From JAIYDQ01 sp034408855 (GTDB lineage: Bacteria; Planctomycetota; Planctomycetia; Pirellulales; Pirellulaceae), in assembly GCA_034408855.1 (NCBI GenBank), contig JAWXCK010000106.1, positions 1 through 32,008 of the forward strand: a stretch of 32,008 nt of DNA, given 5' to 3'. The translations under genes were made by a program, and so were the position numbers. Numbering within the stretch: the stretch's first letter is position 1; each line of letters starts with the position of its first letter. Under the pieces are notes generated by a model. The model saw only the letters and a program-made list of their open reading frames with translations, did no database searches and was not told where the DNA came from. Below are positions 24,501 through 32,008 of the stretch, piece by piece.

Positions 24501-25199
24501 GTGTTTCAGCTTCTTCTTATTCGGCACGCTCAATCCGCCAATAATTTTCTTCCGGAATCACAACGAGTCCCCGACCCTGGACTGACTCCGAAGGGGCACC
24601 AACAGGCCAACGCTCTCGCCAATTGGCTCGCATCCTATCGCCCTACTCAATTATTTTGCAGCGGATTTCGTCGTGCTCTCGATACGACCAAACCAATCGC
24701 CGCGATGCTAGACCTGCAACCCTCGGTTCGCATCGATCTCTTCGAGCAAGGTGGTTGCTATTCGGGTTATCAACCGGGAAAGAAGGAGCCTTCTGCTGGA
24801 CTGGGGCGAAGTCAAATTTTGCGAGATTTTGGCGACTGGGTCATTGATGACCGGATACCTGAGGCAGGATGGCATAGCGGACGAGACCTCGAAAGCCAGG
24901 ACGATGCGATCGCACGATCACACAACGTTGCCCAATGGATAATGGAAGACCTTTTATCGAATCGCACAAAAGATCAATCCTGCATGCGCCCGGCGTTGAT
25001 CATTCACGCCGATTTTAAAGCTTTGCTATTGGAGTCGCTGCTGAGCAATCAACTAGAAACGACGAATTCGAGCCGCAGGTACCAATTGTCCGCAGTATGG
25101 AACGCGGCCGTCAGCCAACTTACATGGATCGGAAGCGAATGGCAACTCGATTTCTGGAACTCGATCGGTCACATGCCATCAGAACTTTTAACGCAGTAA
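24501..25199 (+). CDS. Histidine phosphatase superfamily protein
   Basis: A 232-residue branch-1 histidine phosphatase (phosphoglycerate mutase-like fold). The catalytic RHA motif is at residues 8-10 (LLLIRHAQSANN), with H9 the phospho-acceptor; the arginine contributing to the pocket is likely in FCSGFRRALDT; the second histidine is in LIIHADFKALL near residue 168. The substrate cannot be told from sequence. It must start at the GTG at 24501 because the essential RHA motif begins only seven codons later and no ATG precedes it; no Shine-Dalgarno is evident. It follows the small membrane protein by 12 bases and is convergent with the MnmE-like gene (42-base gap). Confidence 0.85.
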   Translation: MFQLLLIRHAQSANNFLPESQRVPDPGLTPKGHQQANALANWLASYRPTQLFCSGFRRALDTTKPIAAMLDLQPSVRIDLFEQGGCYSGYQPGKKEPSAGLGRSQILRDFGDWVIDDRIPEAGWHSGRDLESQDDAIARSHNVAQWIMEDLLSNRTKDQSCMRPALIIHADFKALLLESLLSNQLETTNSSRRYQLSAVWNAAVSQLTWIGSEWQLDFWNSIGHMPSELLTQ

Positions 25200-25241
25200 T
25201 CGTGAGTTGCATCCAACAGGTTCAGGCTTTTCGGATTTTCA

Positions 25242-26384
25242 TCAATCGGAAGTCGTTTTCAACAACTCTTCGAGCAACTCGATATGTTCGGCGAGGAAGG
25301 GGACCGCATCGCCGCATTGTATTGGCTCCGGGAGAAGTTTGGCGATGATCGCTTGGAACAAGAACTCCATTCCCGATTGCGTCTTCACACTGATACGCAT
25401 CGCGGATAATTCCGGCAGCCCCAACGGCAAAGGCAATCCAAGGTCCGACTTGGTGTGTATTGCAATGCATTTTGCGGAATACTTAGCTTGAAGCTCTTCA
25501 TGCCAGCGTGTCCACCCCTGTGTTGGCTCGACGAGTAAGAGCACAATATCTGCGCGCTCGATCGCCGAAAACGCTCGTTGTATACCCTCGGTTTCGATCG
25601 AATCATACGCGTCTCGAATTCCTGCGGTATCGACAACCACAAACGGCCAACCGAGAATGGTGGTGTGCTCACGCAGGGCATCTCGGGTCGTTCCTGCCAT
25701 CGTGTCGACGATCGCGCGATTGTAGCCGAGGATGGCGTTCATCAGACTGCTCTTTCCCGCGTTAGGTGGACCAGCGATCGCAAGTTGCCAAGGCTTTGTT
25801 AAATGCATTCCTGCCGTCTTGCGTTGCAAGAGTCGTTGGATTGCCGCGATGGCTGAAACTTTCTCCCCTTTTCCTTTCAAGACTTGAATCTCTAAAATCG
25901 CGTTGGATAGTGCACCGCGAGCTTGATCGAGCAAAATGACCGTCGTGGCCGGCGTAGTCGCTTGTCCAAGTTCCATCCAAGCGTCGGCAGTCCAACGGTC
26001 CTTGTATTGCTGCGCCGTCCTCTGGTCTGATGAGCGAGCAATAGCGCCTCGTGATTTCAAATCATCGATAATTCGCGAGGCAGCAGATTTGCCACCATGG
26101 CAATGAATCTCCATCGTGTCCGGCTTCGTCAAACATACGACAACGTCTTCTCGGAAGTTGGACGTTGGGTTGGGGGCCTCCATTTCGGCAACTCCATATC
26201 GACCGTGCCAGGCTCCATAGCGGATAACGTCCATTTGAAGTGGAGAGGCCGTCGATGGTTTCCAGCATTGGAGCAGCCATTCTTCCGCATGTGGACCGGC
26301 AAGTTCGATGACAGCGATGGCTGCCGGGGTTATCGTTGTCAGTCGCGTGACAAACGTCGGCAAGTTCTGGTCGAGGTCGGTCAT
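25242..26384 (-). CDS. MnmE-like GTPase lacking the C-terminal Cys motif
   Basis: A 380-residue protein with a diverged MnmE architecture: an N-terminal tetrahydrofolate-domain-like part (REDVVVCLTKPDTMEIHCHGG, around 78-97), a helical segment, and a G domain with P-loop GPPNAGKSS (205-213), GTTRD switch I, DTAG (252-255) and a TKSD G4 motif. Asn208 in the P-loop matches the potassium-coordinating Asn of MnmE, so potassium-stimulated GTPase activity is plausible. Canonical MnmE (about 450 aa) ends with CIGK, whose cysteine is needed for tRNA wobble-uridine modification. Here the protein ends ELLKTTSD, so it probably does not carry out that reaction. It is the last of three GTPase genes; its ATG overlaps the previous stop (ATGA). 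A true mnmE is expected elsewhere. Confidence 0.83.
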   Translation of the reverse strand: MTDLDQNLPTFVTRLTTITPAAIAVIELAGPHAEEWLLQCWKPSTASPLQMDVIRYGAWHGRYGVAEMEAPNPTSNFREDVVVCLTKPDTMEIHCHGGKSAASRIIDDLKSRGAIARSSDQRTAQQYKDRWTADAWMELGQATTPATTVILLDQARGALSNAILEIQVLKGKGEKVSAIAAIQRLLQRKTAGMHLTKPWQLAIAGPPNAGKSSLMNAILGYNRAIVDTMAGTTRDALREHTTILGWPFVVVDTAGIRDAYDSIETEGIQRAFSAIERADIVLLLVEPTQGWTRWHEELQAKYSAKCIAIHTKSDLGLPLPLGLPELSAMRISVKTQSGMEFLFQAIIAKLLPEPIQCGDAVPFLAEHIELLEELLKTTSD

Positions 26385-28294
26385 GCGTGGCCCTTACGGT
26401 CCGCAACTGTGTGGCCCTTACGGTCCGCAACTGTGTGGCCCTTACGGTCCGCAACTGTGTGGCCCTTACGGTCCAATGCAATCAAAAACTGAGCTTGTTC
26501 TAGCAGCGAATCCTCGTACTCCAAACGAAGTATGCCGTCGCGTTGCAAATCATTGACCAAGCTGCTTTGTTCGGCTTGTACCGTTTTGGCGAGCAGATCA
26601 ATCTTCGATCGTCGCAACAGTACCGTCAACGCTATCATGGCGTATAAGAGCATTGGGATGTACGAAAGTACGACAAGAGCCAGTAATTTTGAAACGCTCG
26701 GATGTTCGAAGGTTCCGATGAAGTCACTGTTGTCCAGCAGCGCGCCCCATGACGCTGCAAAGAATTGGCGATAGATCGATAGAATCGGGCCTGCCATCAG
26801 TCCCCAAAAACCGAGCGTTCCAAACGTCGCCAATAACAGCAGTACAAATCGCGATGGACGATGCTGATCGAGGACTCGTTCGAAGTGATATCGTGAACGC
26901 GATTGGAGTTCGTCGACACCGGCTAGGCGAACGACTTGCGATACAGCCCGCGTGTTCTCAGCCGTATCGTCGCCTCGCAACTTCGCTAACGCCCGATGGA
27001 ACTGGCTTTGGATCGGTGCCAATTGGTCGTGGACTTGACCGTTTAATCGGTCTCGGAGTCCTTGTTGCATTTCCCAATCGATCTTTCGAGATTGCTGGAC
27101 GTTGCGAGCCCAAGCGACGAACGTCCCAAAAATCGATGGAATACTCCCGGTCATAGCCAAGACTAGGCGGTCCCATGCCCCGTGAGAAAAACTGAGCAGC
27201 GAGAGAGTCGTTCGATAAGGAAAACACAGGGGGCTTGTATCGGCCACCATTTGCGTACGCAGCCTCGCTCGAATGGCCGTTTCTAAAACGATTTGCGATC
27301 CTAGTACCGATTCGATTGCGCGGCGAGGTAGCAAATTCGCTTCCTCTTGAAGGCGTATTACGGCCACAGAAAGTTCGGGAGCCTCGGCTTGTATAAATCG
27401 GTGTACTTGGTGCTTCAATCGCGAGCTTGCTGCCATTAATCGATTGATGGTTGTCAAAGCTAGGTCGTCAAGTGGTTGTCCACGAAGCCTTGCAAGGATC
27501 TGATTCCGAAGCAACTCTCCTGACGCACTTTCATTGCCGCTGGCCTCAAAGTCATCGACGAGTACGGGCTCTAATATTTGACTTTGCGGAGCGCTGGCTT
27601 TGATCATGTCTAACCATCTCTCGAGATCGCTTCGCAACGAGGCGCTGGTGATCATTGGCTCGAATCGGGTCGAAGGTGTCCCCGCTAATGCTTCGCTCCA
27701 CTCATTTTTGGGAATCGCCGTAATGACCGGAATACACAGAACGCCTTCACTGCGCTGCGCCAGTCCACTGGAGGTGGCCGCTCGCAATTGATCTCGCCGA
27801 ATTACCAATAATTGGATCGGTGATAGCGATAGAGCCGCGTTGGCAATCTCGTGAGCTTTGGGGTTGCTGTCGGTTGTCCCAGGTGTATCGAGCAATATGT
27901 AGGGGGTTCCCAGGTCGATCATCAACCGACTTGGGCATTCGATGTACCTTTCATGCGTTCCATCCATCGTCTCTGGCCGAATCGAGCCAATCCAATGGAG
28001 TCGAGTCGTGGCTTCGTGGGCTAAGACACCACTCGGAAGGCGATCGCGCGTTAATGCATCGAGAATAAATTGCCTCGCCGTCCAGGTCTTTCCCTGCCCC
28101 TTGGGTCCGATAACAGCAATCGTCAGTATCGGAAGACCGCGTCCTAGAAGGATATCGCGGCATTGTTGGTCATATTGATGGCATGCGAAGGTAATTTTCG
28201 CGGCAACAGCATGTCCCGAAAACAATCGACTTGAGGCCTCGACGATGCGACGCGAAAGCGAGGCCGTTTGTTCAAGCTCCAACTCACGATTCAT
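26381..28294 (-). CDS. Membrane-associated dynamin-like GTPase, repeat C-terminus
   Basis: This 637-residue P-loop protein has GPKGQGKT (63-70), a G3-like DTPG (136-139, LLDTPGTTD), a long helical region (about 290-470), and two hydrophobic segments near 483-505 and 546-572 (LLALVVLSYIPMLLYAMIALTVLL). The architecture, an N-terminal G domain followed by helices and a membrane segment, recalls bacterial dynamin-like proteins, but no G4 NKxD is evident. The start is the ATG at 28294, with AAGGAA 8 bases upstream; a TTG at 28318 has no such signal. The last 30 residues consist of tandem DRKGHTVA units encoded by a 24-base repeat. It follows the 731-residue GTPase gene by 27 bases and overlaps the MnmE-like gene by 4. 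Confidence 0.75.
   Translation of the reverse strand: MNRELELEQTASLSRRIVEASSRLFSGHAVAAKITFACHQYDQQCRDILLGRGLPILTIAVIGPKGQGKTWTARQFILDALTRDRLPSGVLAHEATTRLHWIGSIRPETMDGTHERYIECPSRLMIDLGTPYILLDTPGTTDSNPKAHEIANAALSLSPIQLLVIRRDQLRAATSSGLAQRSEGVLCIPVITAIPKNEWSEALAGTPSTRFEPMITSASLRSDLERWLDMIKASAPQSQILEPVLVDDFEASGNESASGELLRNQILARLRGQPLDDLALTTINRLMAASSRLKHQVHRFIQAEAPELSVAVIRLQEEANLLPRRAIESVLGSQIVLETAIRARLRTQMVADTSPLCFPYRTTLSLLSFSHGAWDRLVLAMTGSIPSIFGTFVAWARNVQQSRKIDWEMQQGLRDRLNGQVHDQLAPIQSQFHRALAKLRGDDTAENTRAVSQVVRLAGVDELQSRSRYHFERVLDQHRPSRFVLLLLATFGTLGFWGLMAGPILSIYRQFFAASWGALLDNSDFIGTFEHPSVSKLLALVVLSYIPMLLYAMIALTVLLRRSKIDLLAKTVQAEQSSLVNDLQRDGILRLEYEDSLLEQAQFLIALDRKGHTVADRKGHTVADRKGHTVADRKGHA
26387..26474. 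repeat. 24-bp tandem repeat, about 3.7 copies
   Basis: Copies begin at 26387, 26411 and 26435 with a partial one at 26459, all identical where they overlap. On the minus strand each full unit encodes DRKGHTVA, forming the very C-terminus of the dynamin-like GTPase and ending just before the next gene's start codon. The unit is a multiple of three, so copy-number change keeps the frame. No spacers are present, so it is not a CRISPR. Confidence 0.92.
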
Positions 28295-28321
28295 GCCAAG
28301 CGTTCCTTGCGAAAACAAAAG

Positions 28322-30517
28322 TTAAATGGTCGATTGTGAAAGCAGTCTATCAAGAATGGTATCCAACTGTTTCGCGAATTTCGGGTAAACACCCATTGGC
28401 GGTTTTCGATTGGAATTGCTCGATGCAAATACCATTGGCAAAACGCTCGGCAAGAGCGTCTTGCTTTCTTGCCCGATCCATAGCGTTGGATATTCATTGA
28501 GTTCTGGTCGCGGAACGCCAAAAGCGTCGCAGGATATTGCGAATAGGTCGCTCAATTGCTGCCAGGCGGCTTCTTGCTCGGCGATTTGGGGCATCTGATC
28601 GTTGCTGATCATCGCCATTCCGACGCTGGCCATTCCAGCGAACAATAACTCTTTCAACGAAGCATATACAAGAACCGTAGTCCCGCCAAAATCCAACGGG
28701 ACCATGACAACCGCGACTAACGGGGCAATGAGCAATCCCGCCGGGGCGACTCCCGTCCACAATCGCTGTCGCCACGACATGCGTCCCCAAACTGCGCGAG
28801 TATATTCGTCTAATTGCGAATCCTGAAATCGAGTGCGGCTTTCGGCCTGAAAGCGAGCGATGATTTGTTCGATTTGCTCGAGCATCGCTTCGGACAATTG
28901 ACCGTCCGACGAGTCGATCAGATCACCCATCGAATCGTAATTGCGAATTGCGTCGCCAAACGACGTCGCCGAAATAATTCGTCCACCTTCGCCGGAGCGC
29001 CATTGAGCCCGAACCCATGAACTTGCAGTGCTCGCCCTTTCGGAAAGCCAACTTGGAATCGCAATCCATTTCGTCGCGTCACCGGCAATTTGTTTAAGCT
29101 GTTCAGACCAACGCATCAGCTTTTGACTCGGCACCGCCCACCAAGGGGCTGTGCGTTGAAGGCTCTCTGCAACTTGACCGATAATTTCTCTCGAAACCTG
29201 CATCCGAAGACTTTGCTTCGTTCGATCGATCTTGCCACGGCTTCCGCCGCTTAATGAAAGACTCAGCGAAGCTTCTGCAAGTGTTCGGTGCAGTCGAACC
29301 ATTCGCTGTTGACTTTCGTTCGCGAGTGACTCGACGTTGGACCACGCTTGCCTGCATTGCCGGCTCAACGAGATGAGCGTCGATCGAAGCATTTCGAGCA
29401 CCAAATGACTTCGATCGAGCTGGCTTCCGAGAGCGACAAGGAAATCTGCCATAGGAACTAGGTCAGGCGGCTGTACGGACGGCGTCTGGTCGACGCGAAA
29501 AAAGACAGGCCACGATTGCTCAGGATCGCTCGCGATCATATCGTTGGGAGTGATCGGCAAACGATGGCGATCCAGCGGGCCGTCAAAATGGTAAGCCATA
29601 TAAATGCGAAAAAGCGAAGCATCACTATAGCCGTCGAGGATTTCTCGAGCGATATCCGCCGTCATATAGCGTCGCGGTACGCGATTGACCGCAAGAATTC
29701 GTTTAAGTCCGGGCATGGCAGCACCAGCCGCATTCAGAATCGCAGAGACACTCTCATCTTGAATCGAGTTCGCTGAAACGACGACGATATAGGCCGAGGC
29801 GATCTTCAATGCTTTTTCAAGCAGCCGAGCGCGATTGGCGGCAACCGATTCTATCGATTCGGTAAGCGTTTGATTCACCGCTGACGGCTGATTGACTCGC
29901 TCAACGATTCCGGTTTGAACATCGGGGCAATCCATGAGCCCAATTCCCCATCGATCGAGCCCTTGATCGGTTGCCACCAGTGGAATGAGCATCGGGTCGG
30001 TCGTTGATGGAGTTAAAGCATTCAAGCATTCGCCGTTGTACTGTCGATATGCTAACTCTTTTTCACTCGCCAACGCTTCGGGTTTGACCCCGAAGATATT
30101 TTCAAGCTGAAGCATGGCCGTTCCCCACATCTCGGGATGTTGACGCCACGCCTCGGGTAACCACAAAACGAAACGATGTGTTCCCTGTTGATTCGACGAA
30201 CCGACCAGCAAACGCGACTGCCCCTGTCGTGACAGGAATCCGGCGACAAGGCTAGTCTTACCGGCATTCAATAGCCCAGAGACGGCAAGAATGGGACAAG
30301 CCTGCGATTCCGAAAGCATTTTCGCCTGCGTCAGTCCCTGTTCGATCGCGTCACTTGAATGTCCGATCAAGCGAATTGCATCAAGCATCGAACGCGGAGT
30401 GTTCCGATTCGGATCGCTGGTCAAAACAAACGCGCATGGTGAATCGAGCGATTGGTTGCGAAGACACCGATCTAAAAGGTCGATTTGCTCAGTACTTATC
30501 ACTCGCTGATTCTGCAA
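28322..30517 (-). CDS. Large dynamin-like GTPase with C-terminal membrane hairpin
   Basis: A 731-residue protein with a P-loop GLLNAGKTSL (81-90) in an N-terminal G domain. The expected G3 site reads MDCPDVQTG and the G4-like site AVNRV, both divergent, so nucleotide specificity is uncertain. A long helical region (about 375-560) precedes a hydrophobic hairpin near 583-637 (TGVAPAGLLIAPLVAVVMVP and on). The layout matches the following 637-residue GTPase, and bacterial dynamin-like proteins often occur as such tandem pairs. It is the first gene of the three-GTPase run. The TTG at 30517 gives the longest form; a GTG at 30502 is an alternative, and neither has a clear Shine-Dalgarno. It is divergent from the radical SAM gene across 97 bases. 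Confidence 0.75.
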   Translation of the reverse strand: MQNQRVISTEQIDLLDRCLRNQSLDSPCAFVLTSDPNRNTPRSMLDAIRLIGHSSDAIEQGLTQAKMLSESQACPILAVSGLLNAGKTSLVAGFLSRQGQSRLLVGSSNQQGTHRFVLWLPEAWRQHPEMWGTAMLQLENIFGVKPEALASEKELAYRQYNGECLNALTPSTTDPMLIPLVATDQGLDRWGIGLMDCPDVQTGIVERVNQPSAVNQTLTESIESVAANRARLLEKALKIASAYIVVVSANSIQDESVSAILNAAGAAMPGLKRILAVNRVPRRYMTADIAREILDGYSDASLFRIYMAYHFDGPLDRHRLPITPNDMIASDPEQSWPVFFRVDQTPSVQPPDLVPMADFLVALGSQLDRSHLVLEMLRSTLISLSRQCRQAWSNVESLANESQQRMVRLHRTLAEASLSLSLSGGSRGKIDRTKQSLRMQVSREIIGQVAESLQRTAPWWAVPSQKLMRWSEQLKQIAGDATKWIAIPSWLSERASTASSWVRAQWRSGEGGRIISATSFGDAIRNYDSMGDLIDSSDGQLSEAMLEQIEQIIARFQAESRTRFQDSQLDEYTRAVWGRMSWRQRLWTGVAPAGLLIAPLVAVVMVPLDFGGTTVLVYASLKELLFAGMASVGMAMISNDQMPQIAEQEAAWQQLSDLFAISCDAFGVPRPELNEYPTLWIGQESKTLLPSVLPMVFASSNSNRKPPMGVYPKFAKQLDTILDRLLSQSTI

Positions 30518-30566
30518 TGGTCTATGTTGTTGAGAATGGTGAGACTATTTATCGTTCACGATTAGG

Positions 30567-30582
30567 GTATGCTATATCATAC
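30567..30582. promoter_or_regulatory. Palindromic AT-rich site in a divergent promoter region
   Basis: GTATG and CATAC flank CTATAT (30567-30582), between the GTPase operon and the radical SAM gene. The TGCTATAT within it resembles an extended -10 for the plus strand. It could be a promoter with an overlapping operator. The half-sites are short, so this is tentative. Confidence 0.3.
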
Positions 30583-30614
30583 ACACTGCCAGCCTTTTTC
30601 GGTGAATCCATTCC

Positions 30615-31859
30615 ATGTATGTAAAACTTGCAAAACGACTTGTATTCGAGACCGACAAGCGACTGCTTTGGAAGCTAGTGCATTTGGCTTTTTGGCGTGG
30701 TCTTCTGTCGGTTCGGAAACACAAGCAACGGCTCAAGAAGGGTGAATTCTTTCCACCCTTTCTCTACATCTCCGTCATCAATACCTGCAACCTCCGATGC
30801 CAGGGATGCTGGGTCGATGTAGCAGGCAAGCAGACCAAGATAGATCTGCCAGCAATGGACCGTCTGATTGGCGAGGCCAAAGCGATGGGGAATGCTTTCT
30901 TTGGGATCTTGGGCGGCGAGCCGTTCATGCATAAAGAGCTTTTGGAAATTCTTGAAAGCCATCCTGATGTCTATTTCCAAGTCTTTACCAACGGACATTT
31001 CATTACCGACGAAGTCGCAAAACGCTTGCGCAAAATGGGCAACGTGACCCCGCTGGTTAGCGTCGAGGGTACTGAGATTGTGAGCGATACTCGACGTGGT
31101 CGCATGAACGTGCTCAGTAAGACTCTCGAAGGCTTGCAGAATTGCCTAAATAACAAAGTCATGACAGGCGTTTGCACCAGCGTCTGTAAATCCAATATCA
31201 ATGATCTCTTGAAGCCCGAATGGGTCGATCGCTTGATCTCGATGGGTGTGATGTACTGCTGGTTCCATGTCTATCGAGTCGTTGGCCCGGAGAGCGCGCC
31301 TGAATTGGCCTTGGATACCGATGAGCTACGCAGAGTTCGTCAGTTTGTAGTCGATACGCGTGCGACGAAACCCATTATCGTGATCGATGCGTATCATGAT
31401 GGGAATGGGCAAGCACTCTGTCCAGCGGTTACTGGATTCACGCATCACATTGGTCCAGCCGGCGATATCGAGCCATGTCCCATCATTCAATTGGCGAAAG
31501 AATCGATCCACGACGCGAGGCCGCTGCGTGAAGTTTTTAACGAGAGCAGTTTCCTTCGCGACTTTCGTGAGACGGTTGCTGAAAACACACGCGGCTGCGT
31601 CGTACTTGAACGTCCTGATCTATTGCAAGCCTTGGCGGCTAAGCATGGAGCTCGCGACACAACGCAGCGACAAACCGCGCTGGCAGAACTTGCCGCGATT
31701 CAGCCCCGACGCTCGCAGTATGTACCGGGCAACGAAATTCCCGAACGCTCGTGGGCATACCGAATTGCCAAATGGATCGCCTTCCATGACTACGGGATGT
31801 ATGGAAAGCATTTCAAGCCTGAAGCATGGCGCGACCCAGAAAAAAATTCTGCACCTTAG
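30615..31859 (+). CDS. Radical SAM protein, probable auxiliary Cys region
   Basis: A 414-residue radical SAM enzyme. The [4Fe-4S]/SAM motif is C58-x3-C62-x2-C65 (INTCNLRCQGCWVD), followed by the GGEP motif (FFGILGGEPFMH). Further cysteines in ALCPAVTG and DIEPCPIIQ (about 270 and 288) and RGC (about 329) may bind an auxiliary cluster, in the manner of SPASM-like proteins. The reaction and substrate cannot be inferred. The N-terminal 45 residues are basic and aromatic-rich, which might bring it to a membrane. The ATG at 30615 has GGTGA 9 bases upstream. It does not match the CxxxCxYC of anaerobic sulfatase maturases, so a link to the sulfatase at 3995 is not supported. Confidence 0.87.
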   Translation: MYVKLAKRLVFETDKRLLWKLVHLAFWRGLLSVRKHKQRLKKGEFFPPFLYISVINTCNLRCQGCWVDVAGKQTKIDLPAMDRLIGEAKAMGNAFFGILGGEPFMHKELLEILESHPDVYFQVFTNGHFITDEVAKRLRKMGNVTPLVSVEGTEIVSDTRRGRMNVLSKTLEGLQNCLNNKVMTGVCTSVCKSNINDLLKPEWVDRLISMGVMYCWFHVYRVVGPESAPELALDTDELRRVRQFVVDTRATKPIIVIDAYHDGNGQALCPAVTGFTHHIGPAGDIEPCPIIQLAKESIHDARPLREVFNESSFLRDFRETVAENTRGCVVLERPDLLQALAAKHGARDTTQRQTALAELAAIQPRRSQYVPGNEIPERSWAYRIAKWIAFHDYGMYGKHFKPEAWRDPEKNSAP

Positions 31860-31912
31860 TACCGCTACCCAAGCGTGAACAGTTACAAAAAAACGTCTTT
31901 CGCTTGAAACAC

Positions 31913-31942
31913 AAAAAACGGCAAGCGAAATTCGCTTGCCGT
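31913..31942 (-). terminator. Intrinsic terminator of the glycine-rich protein gene
   Basis: A 12-base perfect stem, ACGGCAAGCGAA and TTCGCTTGCCGT, with a single-base centre spans 31918-31942. Read on the minus strand it is followed by a run of T (A-run at 31913-31918), the expected layout for termination of the gene ending at 31975. The short loop may force partial opening of the stem. Confidence 0.8.
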
Positions 31943-31974
31943 AAATTATTGATGAATCAATCTTCGAGCCGTGA

Positions 31975-32008
31975 CTAGCGTCGGTTGTATCCGCCGCCGC
32001 CACCACCA
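31975..32008 (-). CDS. 3' end of a glycine-rich, probably RNA-binding protein (partial)
   Basis: Only the last ten codons are inside the window: six glycines, then YNRR and a TAG stop at 31975-31977. A glycine-rich tail of this kind is typical of small RRM-type RNA-binding proteins common in planctomycetes and cyanobacteria. A strong terminator follows 33 bases later, which supports a real, well-expressed gene end. The RNA-binding call rests on the tail alone and needs the missing upstream sequence; other Gly-rich proteins are possible. Confidence 0.5.
   Translation of the reverse strand, partial: GGGGGGYNRR

Noticed and set aside
26387..26474. CRISPR-like array
   Set aside because: The 24-base units are contiguous with no spacers and are coding; no cas genes are present.
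30615..31859. Anaerobic sulfatase maturase for the sulfatase at 3995
   Set aside because: The cluster motif is CNLRCQGC rather than the CxxxCxYC of maturases, and the genes are 25 kb apart.

Overview
The window looks like a planctomycete chromosome, probably of the Rhodopirellula/Pirellula type. The signs are a secreted sulfatase with a signal peptide, small proteins opening with the planctomycete-style hydrophobic start (MQFNLRSLLLLPVIVAAFLAG), a PUFA-synthase-like megasynthase of the kind reported from planctomycetes, MscK-type channels, frequent weak or TTG/GTG starts, and dispersed REP-like hairpin repeats. Placement rests on protein character only; there is no rRNA, tRNA or CRISPR in the window.

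Layout. (1) 1-1309: three small minus-strand genes: a CpaB/RcpC-like membrane-anchored protein, a signal-anchored coiled-coil protein, and an orphan antitoxin-like protein. (2) 1587-3899: a RecQ helicase with HRDC and C-terminal HTH regions, convergent with (3) a secreted arylsulfatase (3995-5395). (4) 5854-10240: a very large MscK-like mechanosensitive channel and a beta-ureidopropionase-type amidohydrolase on the minus strand. The amidohydrolase is divergent from an mmsA-type CoA-acylating semialdehyde dehydrogenase (10369-11865), with a perfect inverted repeat between them. Together they suggest uracil/beta-alanine catabolism. (5) 12051-23098: a tightly overlapping lipid/polyketide operon, the centrepiece. 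A thioester-reductase-like SDR with an SCP2-like tail overlaps a 2523-residue KS-CLF-AT-ACP-ACP-KR-DH synthase, which overlaps a Rieske oxygenase, which overlaps a FabL-like enoyl reductase. (6) 23152-25199: a CapA-like metallophosphatase, a small membrane protein and a histidine phosphatase. (7) 25242-30517, minus strand: three consecutive P-loop GTPase genes (two large membrane-associated dynamin-like proteins and a degenerate MnmE paralogue). (8) A radical SAM protein (30615-31859) and the 3' end of a glycine-rich, probably RNA-binding, protein leaving the window.

How the genes fit together. In region 5, the synthase has PUFA-type ACPs (LGIDSIK and LGLDSIK) but no PfaB or PfaD is present. 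The FabL-like SDR could supply enoyl reduction in trans, the reductase could release the chain as aldehyde or alcohol (as proposed for HglB/HetM-type release in heterocyst glycolipid synthesis), and the Rieske enzyme could hydroxylate or desaturate it. The product is unknown; a long-chain, oxygenated or alcohol-type lipid is the best inference. A phosphopantetheinyl transferase must be encoded elsewhere.

A REP-like repeat family (core GGCGCTAGCCG, often starting GTGAGC) recurs: single arms at 222, 1380 and 23122, and a full inverted pair inserted in frame in the synthase gene at 16217-16297. A related hairpin lies at 5665-5728. A 24-bp tandem repeat encodes the C-terminus of the middle GTPase and abuts the start of the next gene.
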